A DNA stretch of 64,000 nt. It comes from Cryptomeria japonica (Eukaryota; Streptophyta; Pinopsida; Cupressales; Cupressaceae). The notes under the pieces were generated by a model. The model ran no database searches. It was not told where the DNA came from and saw only the letters and a list, made by a program, of their open reading frames with translations. Each line of letters begins with the position of its first letter. The stretch's first letter is position 1. Positions 35,320-47,750 of this stretch are shown here, piece by piece. Both the position numbers and the translations under genes were made by a program. The stretch is taken from positions 187,309,449 to 187,373,448 of the forward strand of contig NC_081411.1 in NCBI RefSeq assembly GCF_030272615.1. The letters are read 5' to 3'.

Positions 35320-37150
35320 TTTAGTATGCTTCATAAGGATGTTTACAGACAAGAGTGGTCGAGATGGGACATGTTCACCTAATTGTTGCTTGTGGATTAT
35401 TCTCTAGTAACACCATGGCTTGTCTAAGGATATGGCGGCCTATGACAATCAATGAAATAGTGAGTTTGGTGTGAATAGGTGCATTCTTTGTTTGAAAGTG
35501 TCTTATCTCCATGCAAATGGTATTTTGATTATGTAGGTCAAAAACAAATCTAGATGGTCACTATCATTTACCATAATAATCTCAATGATGATAAATGTAC
35601 AAGATCCCACCACTCTCATATCTTCTACCTTCCATCCTTCCATCACCCCACCTTTGGCCTTCTTCTCATGTAATCCTACATTATCTCACTAAATTTAATG
35701 ACACACCAAAAATACTAGGGCCATTTATTGCATTAGAATCCATCCTGCATCACCACATGTTAGTCTATCATATAACATCCATCTTGTAGCACCTCACGTT
35801 AGTCATGCATATATAAGCATATCATCATAACATATATCCTTCAATCATAATGGGTTAAAGCTCATAATCATCATCGTCCATATTTATCGCATATAGAAGC
35901 ATTATAGGTTAAAGAATGGATATCCACATAATATCATTATGCATCCATCATGACAGGAGCATAAAAAGTAATCCATACATCATCAACTTGAATCATATAG
36001 AATAATTATCACATAGAATCATAATCCATCATATCTCATCATAATATATATAAAAATTATACATTATAATTATATTGTATATCTCATCATGCATAATCCA
36101 TCACATAGTCATCATAAGCAACATAAAATCATAAATCATAATTGCATCACATGAACATTATACAAAGCATATAAAATCATCACATCATATAAAACATCAT
36201 AGGAACACATGCATATAGTCACTACCAAGAGTAGATCTCAACTCATATATATCAAAAATAATGTGTCATATATAATGATTTCTAAATCATAGATGGCTAT
36301 TGAGAGCCCAAAATCATCCTAAGTGTCTACACATCATGATACAAAATGTGGATTGAATAGGAGTTATGATGAACTCTCACCTTTGGAATCAGCCGGTCTC
36401 GAAGATATCTGAGCCTTTGATGATAGGTTGACCCCTCTTGTCCCTTTTGTTGATGATGGTGGTGGTCTCCCTCCACTTGTCGCTCCTGATGACCCTAGCC
36501 CTCTTCCTTTGTCTCCTTCATTGCTCTCCCCCAGCCATGCAACAACCTCTGCACCATCATGTAGTGCCTCTCCTGAATAGATCATTTCATTCTAGATGAT
36601 GTATCCTCCTCAGATATTTAATTCATATCCAATACTTGATGCCAAATCATCCCACAATCATATAAATCACTACATCAACAACTTTATCAACCGCACTTGT
36701 CTATCACTTCATCTTTCTTAGCTTTATCAGCCACATCTCTCTATCACATTTACCACTTCATCTTTATCAACTGGATTTGCCTATAACATTTGTCACTCTA
36801 GCCCTAAAAATCTATTAGCTTTCCCAAGCATGCACCCATGGAAACCATGCACACATTTCCTAAGGAGGTCCTTCCCCCAAGCTTCTATTTATAGGCATTG
36901 TAACCTTAATTGCTCATCATCATTCTTTGTGGTCCCCGTAATCCCTTGTGACCTATTCTTGGTTCCCTTTTCATTCGTCTAACCATTTTTTTTTCCTTTT
37001 TCTCATCTAGCCTATGCTCTCTCTTGTCAAAATACTATCCAAACCCTATCGCCATTTTTTCACCCAATCTCTTGAAGCAGAATACCACCTTCATACCGGG
37101 GTAAAATTAGTGTATCAGTTAATCTATTTTCTTTGAAATAATGTGATAAA
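35320..37150. other. Unassigned AT-rich stretch
   Basis: CAT/ATCAT-rich sequence at about 35800-36300 and no domain signature. The 73-codon minus-strand frame at 36364-36585 is low-complexity (Ser, Gly, Pro) and not convincing as a gene. Confidence 0.5.
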
Positions 37151-37157
37151 GTGCATT

Positions 37158-37832
37158 GTCTCAAAGAGGGGCAAAATATAGACACCTAAAATAGTCCTAG
37201 CCTAACTAAATAAATATTTTCAATTACTAAATTCTTTTTTTCTCAAATTAAATAATTCTTTTTTATTTTTGAATTTATGTGGCCCTCCCTCTATTAATTA
37301 AATAAGCTCTTTAATTTATTTAATTATTCATTTAGCCTTTACCCTCATTTATCTTAATCACTCCCTTTATTTTGTTATTTCCTCTACCTAACTTCAATCT
37401 TAGTTGACCATCTAGTACCAAAAAATTACTCAATAAAAAATTATAAAAAATGTGCAACTAGTACTCACTCTTAACTTTCTTTCTACCAAAGGGTTTTTCA
37501 AAATACTAAATGAAACTATCTTTTTTTATGTGCACACCAGACAATGTTATGTTTTGTTGAAAAATACATGAACACTTTTGTGTGCGTGAAAGATTTGTAC
37601 CCCTTGATCTTATCCATTTTTAAAAAACTTTAGTAGTTTGGAAACTTGATTTAGAGTACAACAATTCTTGTTATTTTGGAATCTTCAAATTTTGAGTGGA
37701 TGAGTCTCAAATAACTCCTCCAAGTTTAGGTTTAGCTGATTTTAAAGAAAAAAGTGGCCACTTATAGCCCCCATTTTTGTTCACCATCTTGGTGCACTTA
37801 CCTTGTTGTTGCTTTTTAATAGTGAGATTGTA
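37158..37832 (+). mobile_element. Possible gypsy 3' end: purine tract and LTR start
   Basis: CAAAGAGGGGCAAAATATAGACACC at 37161-37184 resembles the purine tract and LTR start of some plant Ty3/gypsy elements. The following sequence is AT-rich and cut off by the Copia-B LTR. No coding support. Confidence 0.3.
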
Positions 37833-39017
37833 TGTTAGACTAGTCCAGAATATGTTTGATGGCTTCCAAATATGTTAATTCAAGTGTTGCAGTTTTGAGG
37901 ACATATTTATTTGGTTTGTGTAGTATTTCCGTTCAATTCTCAAGTGGTGTTTCTATTGGTTTGTGATTAGTATGTTCAGTAGTATTATATTTTCAGCATG
38001 CCTAGCTACATTATCTTGTTTGGATCATTGTTTTTGGTTTGGATAAGCATTTAAGGTTGGGTTAGAATATTGTCATGGGTCTCACTATCATGTGTGAAGA
38101 TCCACATTAAGAAATTTGCATTGGAAGATGTTTTTGGGTCAACTGGTTGTTGAGTTTTATTATTTTTGTATTGAATTTAGAGGATGTGTTAGCATGTGTG
38201 GTTCATTTAATTAAACTTAAAAGGATGTTTTGTGATGAATTTGGGTCCCCTCTATCTCCTAGAGTAGACCATATTTAGTGTTTTTTATTTGGGTGGTCTT
38301 TTTAATGTAATATTGGGTACTTTGTCTGTGGTTGACTCTCAACTAGGTTTTTGATGATCTAACTTGTATTTATGAAGTGCATATGTGTGAGTCGATGTAT
38401 GGATGGTGTGTAAATTGACGTGAAGTGAATGCGAATAATGTGCAACTAGATAAGGTACTATAGATGTGTGAAAGTTAGTTTATGAAGATCTTTTGATGAT
38501 GATATATTCAGTGTAACAATGTTCTAAAAAAGTGGTTGATGTTAGATGTGTTTGCCATGATATTGATCGCTTGACATAGTGGTTTAAGGAAACTTTCATG
38601 ATAGGAAGATTCCTTTCATTTTAGTTTTGTTATTCCTTATGTTGTCGAAAGATAGTGAGTCTCTTGGCAGCTCTTTGTATCTTGCCTTGAAGTAGTGAGT
38701 TTAGTTGTGCAAGTCATTGTATCATGCCCTAAGGTTGTGCACCTTAGCCTTGGAAATCCATCAAGTACATTTTTCCCCTTGGTAGTAAGCCTAAAACATT
38801 GTAATCAATTTTATTTATATTGTGAGTATGATTCTTACCATGGTTTTTTCCTGTTGGGTTTTCCATGTATATATGGTGTTCATGTGTTGATGGTTCATTT
38901 TTTTGACTATTGTTGTGAAATAGTTAAATGTTGCTTAAATTTTGATAGATCAGTATTTAATAAGATTTGGACTGATTCACCCCTCCACCCCTCCTTAATC
39001 TTATAATGGGTTCAACA
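37833..39017 (+). repeat. 5' LTR of Copia-B
   Basis: It starts TGTTAGACTAG and ends GGGTTCAACA. It carries GGTTTTTTCC, GGGTTTTCCATG and GATTCACCCCTCC blocks near its end. The adjacent primer site (39018 on) is degenerate. The matching 3' LTR is absent because the element is truncated. Confidence 0.75.
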
Positions 39018-39076
39018 ATCAGTATCACTACAAGGTTCGTCTTATAAAATCTTAACCACTTGAGGTAGATCTGAAA

Positions 39077-41150
39077 TGGCGCAAGAACTTAGTTTTAAGG
39101 AAACAAAGTTTAATGGCACAAATGTCTCTTATTAGAAGGAGAGATGGAATCTTATTTGGAAACTTTTCCAAGTGGAATATGGGATATGGTCAAATCTAGC
39201 TATAAGCCTCTAGAAAATGGAGCTCAAACTCCGGATGAAATTAAGAATCGTGAGAATAATACAAAGGCTAGAGTCGTAATTATTGATTTTTTAAGTGATA
39301 TGTTATTTTCTAGAGTTATAGGGTTAAAAGAAGCCAAAGAGATCTAAGGTAAGTTAGTTTTGTATATGAAGGAGATCCTAAGACAATGCAGGCTAGGAAA
39401 TGAATTTGACACATAAATATGAATGTATAAATATGGTTGATGATGAGGGTGTTTAAAGTTACATAGATAGGGTAAATGAATTTTTGAATGCTATTAGAGG
39501 TGTTGGTGGAAAGATAGAAGAAGATAATATTGTGAGAAATATTTTTCTAACTCTGCCTAAACCCGACAAGCCTAAGAGGTATGTTATTGAAGAAAGTCAT
39601 GATTTAAATAAGTATAATGTTGACCAACTTCTTGGATCACTATTTGCCTATGAAATAGACCTAAAGAAAAGAGGCTAAAAGATGGTTGAAGATGAACCTG
39701 AAGCAAGTGAAAATATAGATGAAATCAAAGGAAACTTTGTGAGAAGACTATAGAGAGGAACCAAAAAATAAAAAGGTAAGTTACCTTTGAAATGCTTTAA
39801 TTGTGGAAGAATTGGTCATTATACTTCTAAATGTATGTATAAGAAAAACTAAAAAAGATCTAATGATGACGAGAAGATGGATACATACAAAGGATATGAC
39901 ACAAAGAAAAGGACAGATGATAGAGATAAAGGAAAAAGGAGCCTATGTTCTATCGAGACATATTCATCTAAGGATGAAGATGGTGATGACTCGAATGAAG
40001 AATCTCTATTTTTGGCTATACATGAAAAGAAAAAGAAAATGTCTGAAAGACCGGAAGGAATGAAGAACAAAAAAAATTCAGTAAGTGAAAAGACTACATT
40101 GCATGCCAAAATGGAACCGAAAGCCTGGATCATTGACTCTGGATGCTGAAATCATAAAAAGAGAAGCTCATTAATCTCAAGAAGTATGATGGAGGATCAA
40201 TGAAGTTTGTAGGATAGAAAAATGCACCTATTTGTGGGATAGGAAGCATTACAATTGATGGAAAGCATAAAATTGATGATGTTTATTATGTTAAAGGTCT
40301 AAAACATAATTTATTGAGTGTTAGTTAGATGTGAAATAAAGACTATGAAGTCACATTCAATAAGTCCATATGTGTGTTTAAAAAATAAAATTATGGGAGA
40401 TTGGTTGCATAAGGTGTTAGAACTAATAGAGATGTCTACAATATAAAGGATAAGAGTGGGAGTAGGCATTTTCTGGCACAAAATAGTGAATTTTTTGGTT
40501 GTGGCATAAAAGAATGGGACATATCAATTTTGATAACATGGTGAAGATTAGTACTATTGAAGCTGTGAGAGATTACCAAGAATTATTAAACCTATTGATG
40601 TTGTGTGCAGGGAGTGTCAACTAGGAAAATAGATGAAGAGGAGGTTCAAGAACAAAGAATATTCTACTTCTAAACCTTTGAAGTTGTTTCACATGGATAT
40701 TTTCTAGCCTACTAGGACAAAAGGACTCAATGGAGAAAGGTACTTTATGCATATTAATTATTACTCTAGGATGACATGGGTTACATTCTTGAAAGAAAAA
40801 TCTGAAGCTTTTGAAAGGTTTAAGCTATTCAAGTTGATGGTTGAAAATCAAGTAGATACTAAAATCAAATGTTTGAGATCTGATAGAGGAGAGTTTACTT
40901 TAAATGAATTTGATAGTTTCTATGAAAAACATGTACTAACAAGGCATTTTTCTTCTCCAAGAACTCCTCAATAGAATGGAGTTGTAGAAAAAATGAATAT
41001 GGTTGTTATTGAGATGGCTAGAACTATGTTGAAGGATGATAACCTAGCAAATGTGTACTAGAAAGAAGTTTTGCACAATGTTGTCTACATTTTTAACAGG
41101 CTATAGGTAAGAGTAAATCATACTAAGACACTTTATTATGTTGAAATGAT
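39077..41150 (+). pseudogene. Copia-B gag, protease and integrase, truncated
   Basis: ATG at 39077 starts a copia Gag (MAQELSFKETKFNGTN), frameshifted at about 39130. Gag continues at 39144-39347 and 39484-39678 (RNIFLTLPKP, LLGSLFAYEI). A good zinc knuckle CFNCGRIGHYTSKC lies at about 39794-39835. Protease AWIIDSGC is near 40123, followed by a stop. The integrase HH-CC finger is near 40500-40620. The core at 40747-40974 has RMTWVTFLKEKSEAF and SDRGEF, but the first catalytic Asp appears lost (HINYYSR). Homology stops near 41150, so RT and RNase H are missing. Many stops and indels. Confidence 0.85.
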
Positions 41151-41753
41151 GAATTGTTCCTTAAGATTAATGAAATGAAGTGATTGCATGCTTAGGAATA
41201 TGCAAATTCTATATATCGTGATGAATATAAGATGAACTTAATTTGATATAAATAATGTGTGGCTGGTAACTTACTATCTCTCTCTCTCTCCCTCTCTTCT
41301 CTCTATTTAGGTATATGATTAGTAAGGATGCCACTTGGTGTTGTAGTTAATGCATGTTTTAGGCAATGTGCTAAAGGTAGTGGTGAAGAAATATATGTAA
41401 TGAAGTACTACCATTTCATTCAAATCCATCAAAGTGTCAGATCCTCCTAGATCATTTGCCTCTCCTTGAGAAGCAACAATGGCAAGTTGCAGAAAATGTG
41501 GAGAGTTGCTAGCAACCTGAGCTTTGGTAAACCATTTTCCTTAGGAAGGATTTTGACAAGCATTAAAAATTTAGTAAAGAAAAATTGTCCTCCTTCTCTC
41601 ATTCAGTTAATGGAAGTCTTCTAGTCAGCAACACTAAAGAGAAGATAATGGCATTAAGGGATTGAGATTGGCATCCTCTACAACAGAGTAAGTAGGTAAA
41701 TCATGTAAGGTAAAGTTTGAATTGTTAAAACAGTTCAAATATAGCAATGGCAA
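41151..41753. other. Flank of NA-3, no gene recognised
   Basis: A CT microsatellite lies at about 41277-41308. By position this may be the far side of the DRM pseudogene locus interrupted by NA-3, but I found no methyltransferase motif on the minus strand. Confidence 0.4.
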
Positions 41754-42535
41754 TGTCGGCAAATGCACACTCCAATGAGAAATTGTAGGTGATTGAAGGT
41801 ACTATCATTGATGGCAACCTTACAATCCTATGGCATAGGAAGACACCGACATAGACAGAGACACTAACAAACACCAGCATCGACAAAGATGTTCACCGGC
41901 ACCTTGGCCGACAAGATCTTCTTTATTGTATTTTATATTTAATTGTAAAATCTTTTTGTAAGCCGACAAGGCGAGTTGTAATATGACTCATATAAGTATC
42001 AGTTCTTGTAAATCATTTAGTATATGTGGATATGGTTAGATTATTGTAGAACTAAGATGCAAATATTAAGGCAGAGTTTGGAATAAGGTTTTGGAAGTTG
42101 TATGAGCTTAAACCGGTACTGAACCTAGCAGAGCAGATGCTGATCCGAAGCAGTACATGACATTGGATTTATATAATCCACTTTTGTAAGTCAGTGAGAC
42201 TTCCCTTTTTGTATTTAAGCAGTGAGCTTTAGGCAGTTGGCCTTCCTACATGTGTAGGCCCCTATTGTATTAGTAATATTCACTTATTGGCTAGTAAGCA
42301 AATATTGTGAGTCACAAATCCCACCGAGGTTTTTCCCACACTGGGTTTCCTCGCCAAAAAATATTGTGTTATGGTGTGCTTTTTATGTTGTGCTTATTGT
42401 TCTTATTTACTGCATTAATTCTAGTTTACCGGTACACTGTTTTGGAATGCATTTCATTTAATAAGTTCAGAAAATCCATTAACCGGTTAGATACTGATTC
42501 ACCCCCCCCTCTCGGTATCTTTGGGAATCCTAACA
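41754..42535 (+). repeat. 5' LTR of NA-3
   Basis: It starts TGTCGGCAAATG (one change from TGTTGGC) and ends CCTAACA. By eye it differs from the 3' copy at somewhat under a tenth of sites in the first 450 bp, mostly transitions. Confidence 0.94.
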
Positions 42536-42537
42536 AT

Positions 42538-42549
42538 TGGTATTAGAGC
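42538..42549 (+). other. Primer-binding site of NA-3
   Basis: TGGTATTAGAGC starts 2 bp after the LTR, the same variant as in NA-1 and Copia-C. Confidence 0.9.
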
Positions 42550-42606
42550 ATGTTCCTCTATTTTCAAAAGCCTAACAACTTGAGGAAGATTCAGACACCG
42601 ATAGAG

Positions 42607-43720
42607 ATGGAAAAATTTGAGAAAGCAATTGGAAACAGCTCTTTCAGACTATGATGCAGAAAAGTTGAAGAATATCAAACTTGAAGATGATCTAAAGGCT
42701 ACACAGGAAATTATTCAGGGACTTCAAGGAAATATCACTATAGCTAGGAACAAAAGAAGAGAAATTTCTTAGAAGATGCAGAGTGATGATGATGAAAAAG
42801 AATCTCTTAATGACCTTGTGAACAAACTGAGACAAGAAAACAGTACAATGAAGAATGAGATGCAAGATATAACTATGAGGTTTTGCAAAGACATTGAAGA
42901 CCGAAAGAAGAATGAAGATGACTTGGCTAGAAGAATCAATCATGTTGGAAATGAAAATCTAAGACTCAGACATGAAAATGATATGTTGAAGACATACATA
43001 ATTCACTTGGAGCATGAGAAAACTGAACTTATGAGACAAAAAGATTTCTTAGAAAATGAGTTGGCTACTGCAAATCAACACAAGGAGAAACTCAAGAAAA
43101 GCTCAGAGGAACTTGATGACATGTTGAAAAATTAGAAACCTAATGGAGATACTAATGGACTTGGCTTTGAAGTTGGTGAAAGCTCTGGTACTACAAACAA
43201 TCATGATCACAGTAAACTGGTAAGACAACCTAATGCCTACAAATTCAATGGGAAATTCTTTAACTATAACAAGTATGGTCATAGAGCAAATCAGTGTAGA
43301 TCTAAAAATTATCAGAACACTAATGCACCCACCGATCAATGTTTTAAATGCAATAAAGCTGGTCATAACTTAGAAAATTGCAGAATGAATGTAAGATGTT
43401 ATGTTTGTAGAAGATTTGGACATCTATCTAATCAATGTAGAACACATACTGACATAGGATATGGAAAAGCTATTTAGTAAAACAATGTGACTTGTTATGC
43501 TTGTAATAAAATTGGACATATTACAAAATTTTGTAGAAGTAAGGCATCACCGACAAATAACAAAGGACCCAGTTTGAAAGGTAAAGAAAAGGTTGAAGAG
43601 GTAAAACAAGAATTCTCAAAGCAATGGATTAGAAAGTAAGACATGAACGTTAGTGAAGCTATTCCTTCACTGGTAGAATAGAGTATCACTCCACCGGAAG
43701 GAGGTTCTTCATCTAACTGA
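42607..43720 (+). pseudogene. NA-3 ORF1: coiled coil with four zinc knuckles
   Basis: Counterpart of NA-2 ORF1. The ATG at 42607 is followed by what looks like a one-base insertion; the family frame runs from 42617. A long charged helix (KLRQEN, NENLRLRHEN, LENELATANQH) is followed by four knuckles near 43250-43540. The first has lost two Cys (FFNYNKYGHRANQC); the others are CFKCNKAGHNLENC, CYVCRRFGHLSNQC and CYACNKIGHITKFC. It ends SSSN then TGA. Stops at about 42771, 43133 and 43478 break the frame. A Gag-like role is inferred from position and knuckles. Confidence 0.85.
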
Positions 43721-43872
43721 AGAGAATCCTTTGGGGGTATGGCAACAAATGTAAAACATGCTAATTTACCCTCGGTTGATGATAAGAAGTTAAAATACTT
43801 CTTTACCGATAGATGAGTTAAGTTTTCACTTAATCGACAGACATTAAATATGGCAGTTGAAGGAAATAACAC

Positions 43873-43879
43873 TATAAAG
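43873..43879 (+). promoter_or_regulatory. TATAAAG box upstream of NA-3 ORF2 (candidate internal promoter)
   Basis: Same heptamer and nearly the same distance (127 bp) to the ORF2 ATG as in NA-2, in a conserved inter-ORF leader. Function unproven. Confidence 0.4.
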
Positions 43880-44005
43880 CAAGTGTTTTGGCTCTTTTTT
43901 CATTCACTAAGCATTCAAATTTCCTGAGAGAAGGCATCCATAGTGAAAATTGAAGCAAATCATTCAAGAACTCATACCTAAAGGTATATTAAGGTATTTA
44001 TAACA

Positions 44006-47000
44006 ATGGCTTCCTCCTCTGCACCTGAATTCATTGCAAATCCTACTGTAATTGAAGTTATTAAGCACCCTAGACCCGTATTCAAGATCATTCCCAAAAT
44101 TGCGAAGAAAGATGATACCCTAGGAGCATTCTCACAAATACCCAAAGGAGTAGTATATGCTAAGGACCCTAGAATGTACATACATTGTCATATAGAAGAA
44201 CTAGGTGATGATGAAATTAAGAACATGTACAGGACTGTTTTATGTGATGAAAATGGAAATGTTAAACCGGAACATAAGATAGTTGAAACCCTAGGTTTTG
44301 TGGAGATTCTTAGTATTCCTGATTTTCCAAAGAATGTTATAAGGATTGTGCTAAGAAGAGTACATGGGGAGTTCTTTTGGCCGGATTCAATTCACAAGAT
44401 AACCAAAGAGGCGGTTAGGGCAGTGACAGGCTTACCTTCCACCAGTCGCAGGCCTGATAAAACTAAAAAGGTTCCAAATGACACTGTAATGACCCTAACC
44501 GACACAACTTTTGACAAGAGATCCTTAAGAGTCAACGATGTTAAGGATATAAATGTGAAGTTCATTAGCATGATACTTGGTTACAAAGCTACTCATGCCA
44601 ACAGACTAAACTCTATTTCTAGCTTGTGTATTAAAAGTGCTTATGACTTAGTAAACAACAATGCAAAGATTGACATATGTGAATGGTTAAAAGACGAACT
44701 GATAGACAACCTAAAGAAAATCAAAAGTGACAAGAAATGGACTTTCAGATTTGGCAACTTACTTGTGTGCTTAATGTTGTATATCACCAAGGAAGTACCC
44801 GATATTGGTAGAAAAGACTTTGGTTTTGACATATCAGTAGGAAAACAACTTCTTGACATTCTGAACAACATGGGAGATGATAGAGAAAAGAATATAAATG
44901 AACATTTTCAGACTTTAAAGACTAGGATGAAAACAAGGATAAGGCTATCTCAAACTATTGTTGACAAATATCAAAAGGAGATATATTGTGTAATAAAGAA
45001 GGATGAAATTTGGATGGAGGTAGTGGTCCCAAAGACTTTGGGTTATTGAAATGGGATATGAGGCAGATGAGAATATATTTGAAACTTATGCAAAAGCCCT
45101 CTTAGAAGCCCCTAAAGAACCGATAGAAAAAGTATTTGGCAATGCTGAAATAATTGAAAGCGGTATTCAATCTTAGAAAAGGATAAAGAAAACTGAGCAG
45201 ATAGTTAGGAAAGGAACAAGGTAGGCTAAAGCTATAAAAGAGGATGTATTAAATAAAACTGGTATTAAGGAGAGTGACTTAGAAAGACTACAACGGGAAA
45301 CACATATTTCACCGGTTGCTACCTCCTCTGACAGTGAGATACCAGCAAAGTTCAAAAGGGTAGAGAGAAAAAGAAAACCCTCACCGGCACCTGCTCCTAC
45401 ACCCAAGAGAACAAGACAAAAACAATAGGCAGTTAGGTCTCCAGCAAGGAAACTGACACCAAATAAAAGGAAAGTAAGACAAGTTGTTCCTCCACTTGAC
45501 AAACTTTTAGATGAGATAACTGAAGATGGCAAATTGACTAAAATCAGCAAGTTGTATAACACACTTTCGAATGATGAAAAAGAAAGTATAGAAAATAGTG
45601 TTATTTTACATCTTGATATTTATAGGAAATTTTTTATGGAAATTGTTGATGATGTACCCAATGACTTATATAGAAGATTAGAAGCCAGAAGGGTATCAAT
45701 TGTGGAATTAGATAAAAAGATCAAAATAGAAAAACTACTTGTAGTTCACCTAGTGAACTCAACTCAAGAGATTGATGAGTTAATTAATGAGGCTAACCGG
45801 ACACTATTTTCAACTAGTCACTGACATGTAGCACTGATGGTAGGCAGAGTAAATGAAATATCAGAAGAGACTGCAGACAAGTGAGATATATTCTTTGTTG
45901 AAAAGGAGAAACAAGAAGAGCTTAAGAGACCAAAGACTTTTAAAGTATATCAAAAGGAAAAGGATAAGAGGAAAGGAAAGGTAGGTGGACCTCCGAGCAT
46001 AAAGGTGACAGATAACTTACCCCCACCTTCCTCTGATACTCCACCGACACAAATTGTTGATACTCCACCGGCAACAGAGAGTATTGAGACACCACATGAG
46101 GATACAAATCCTGATTCTAAAGTGTTATATACAATGAACATTGACACTCAGGAAGTAAACATTGTTGTGGATAAGAAATAAAGTGAGAAGAGAGATGTGG
46201 CAACTGAGCCACCGGTAGAAGACACAATAGTTGAGACAAACATTGAGGATACAATTGGAGATATTGATATTGGGACTAAAAACAAACTAAACAGGCAATT
46301 GATTCCCCAGATACAGGAAATGTAGATGGCAATAGTATACATAATGGTGTACCTACTAAACAACCGGCAACTAATAGCAATAAAAAATCTGTTGAGATAC
46401 CGGCTATAGACATTTCTGAGGTGCAAACTAAAAAACTGGCAGTGGATACCACTGTAAAATCATTAGAGGCACAATCAGAGAAACCATCAGTAGAGAACAT
46501 AGAGAAACCGACAGGAACACATATAGAGAAATAGGTAGAGCAACAGGATCATTCACAGGTACATACAGAAATAGTACCACCAGCTACATCTGATAAACCT
46601 AAACCTTTGGTAATGGAAATGGAGACACAAACTGATCCTCCAGAGACAGAAGAAAGAAAAGCTATTACTACCACCGACAAATTACACATTGTAAAAGCAG
46701 TTGGATAGTCATCCAGAACCTCTATGACTGAATTTAGACCATCCAATATGACAGAGGTATTACTAGATTCTATCAAGAAAATAATAGATTGCAATGCACT
46801 AGCATATAAGGCTATAGATGACACTTTACCGATTTTGAAATTGATAGCACCTAAGTGTAACATAGAGAATAAAGATTCTTTGAGCCAATTAGACACATTG
46901 TCTAAGTATATAACCGGCAACCTATTAACACTTGATCAGATAAATGAGGAGACATTCAAAGAGAAAATGAATAAAGAGAAGGAAAAATTCTTTGAGGAGT

Positions 47001-47545
47001 CAGTCAAGAAAAATAAGGAACACATGGATACATAATTACCAGTATTAGGCAAGACAATTTTGGAATTCAAGAAACTGTATAGAGATACATGTAAAACAAA
47101 CATTTTGACAAAAGATATAGACAAAGAGATCAGTAGAGCTCAAAAGGAAATCAATGATATTGCTGACAACTTGATAGGTTCATCAGATTCAATATCAGTA
47201 ATTGAACAGGAAATTGCAGGATTTGAAGAGAAAATAGAAAAAATTGAGAAAGACAAGGAAAGGATAAAGTTTAAGGCAAAGGAACTTAAGTGCAGACTAA
47301 GTCCTAAACTAGACATCCTCATCTCTTTGTGAAAAGAGACTTTTGAGGCTCTCATTCTAGGACTTAAGACACTAGAAGAGCAAATGCACTTTCTCACCAA
47401 TACAATTCAGAGGACTGAAGCAACACTGAAAGATAGTGAGAGATTCTACAACAGTCTGAATGTTGCCTTAGCAGATTTATATCAGATCATAACCGACCAG
47501 TTACAAGGATCTAGACAGGAACTACACTCAATTGACATTGAATGA
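44006..47545 (+). pseudogene. NA-3 ORF2: large conserved protein of unknown function
   Basis: About 1,180 codons from the ATG at 44006 (MASSSAPEFIANP) to TGA at 47543. The first 347 codons are fully open and give the best view of the conserved N-terminal part: RPRPVFKIIPKIAKKDD, YIHC, IVLRRVHGEFFWPDSIHKIT, AVTGLPSTSRRPDKTKK, HANRLNSISSLCIKSAYDLV, DICEWLKDELIDNLKKI, FRFGNLLVCLMLYITKEVP. After a one-base frameshift near 45045 come ERKRKPSP..PKRTR (basic, NLS-like), the LHLDIYRKFFMEIVDDVPNDLY helix, an acidic Pro/Thr-rich linker with a second shift near 46285, and a C-terminal coiled coil (46724-47545). About six nonsense codons. No known enzymatic motif. Confidence 0.88.
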
Positions 47546-47738
47546 CAGCCTTTGTCACTGATGCCAAAGGAAGAGTAGTAGAGGATGAGAAAAAGAGTAA
47601 GGATAAGAAAAAGATATGACAGAAGAGATCATCAGCTCAGGGGGAGCACACAATTTTGGTAACATAGTTTTGACAGTTTTGGTAAGACAATTTTGGACAT
47701 ACTTTTTGTCTTTTTCTCATGGGTGTTGCCATCAATGC

Positions 47739-47750
47739 TAAAGGGGAGAT
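47739..47750 (+). other. Polypurine tract of NA-3
   Basis: TAAAGGGGAGAT precedes the 3' LTR; a GGGGGAG tract also lies at about 47640. Confidence 0.85.

Noticed and set aside
36364..36585. 73-codon Ser/Gly-rich minus-strand open frame
   Set aside because: Low-complexity composition, no start context or homologue that I can recognise.
41151..41753. DRM catalytic motif IV (PC) region on the minus strand left of NA-3
   Set aside because: Looked for the expected PC-containing segment and found none; left unassigned.
43495..47400. Several long minus-strand open frames (for example 45173-45562, 46549-46920)
   Set aside because: Antisense shadows of NA-3 ORF1 and ORF2; the plus-strand reading is conserved in NA-2.
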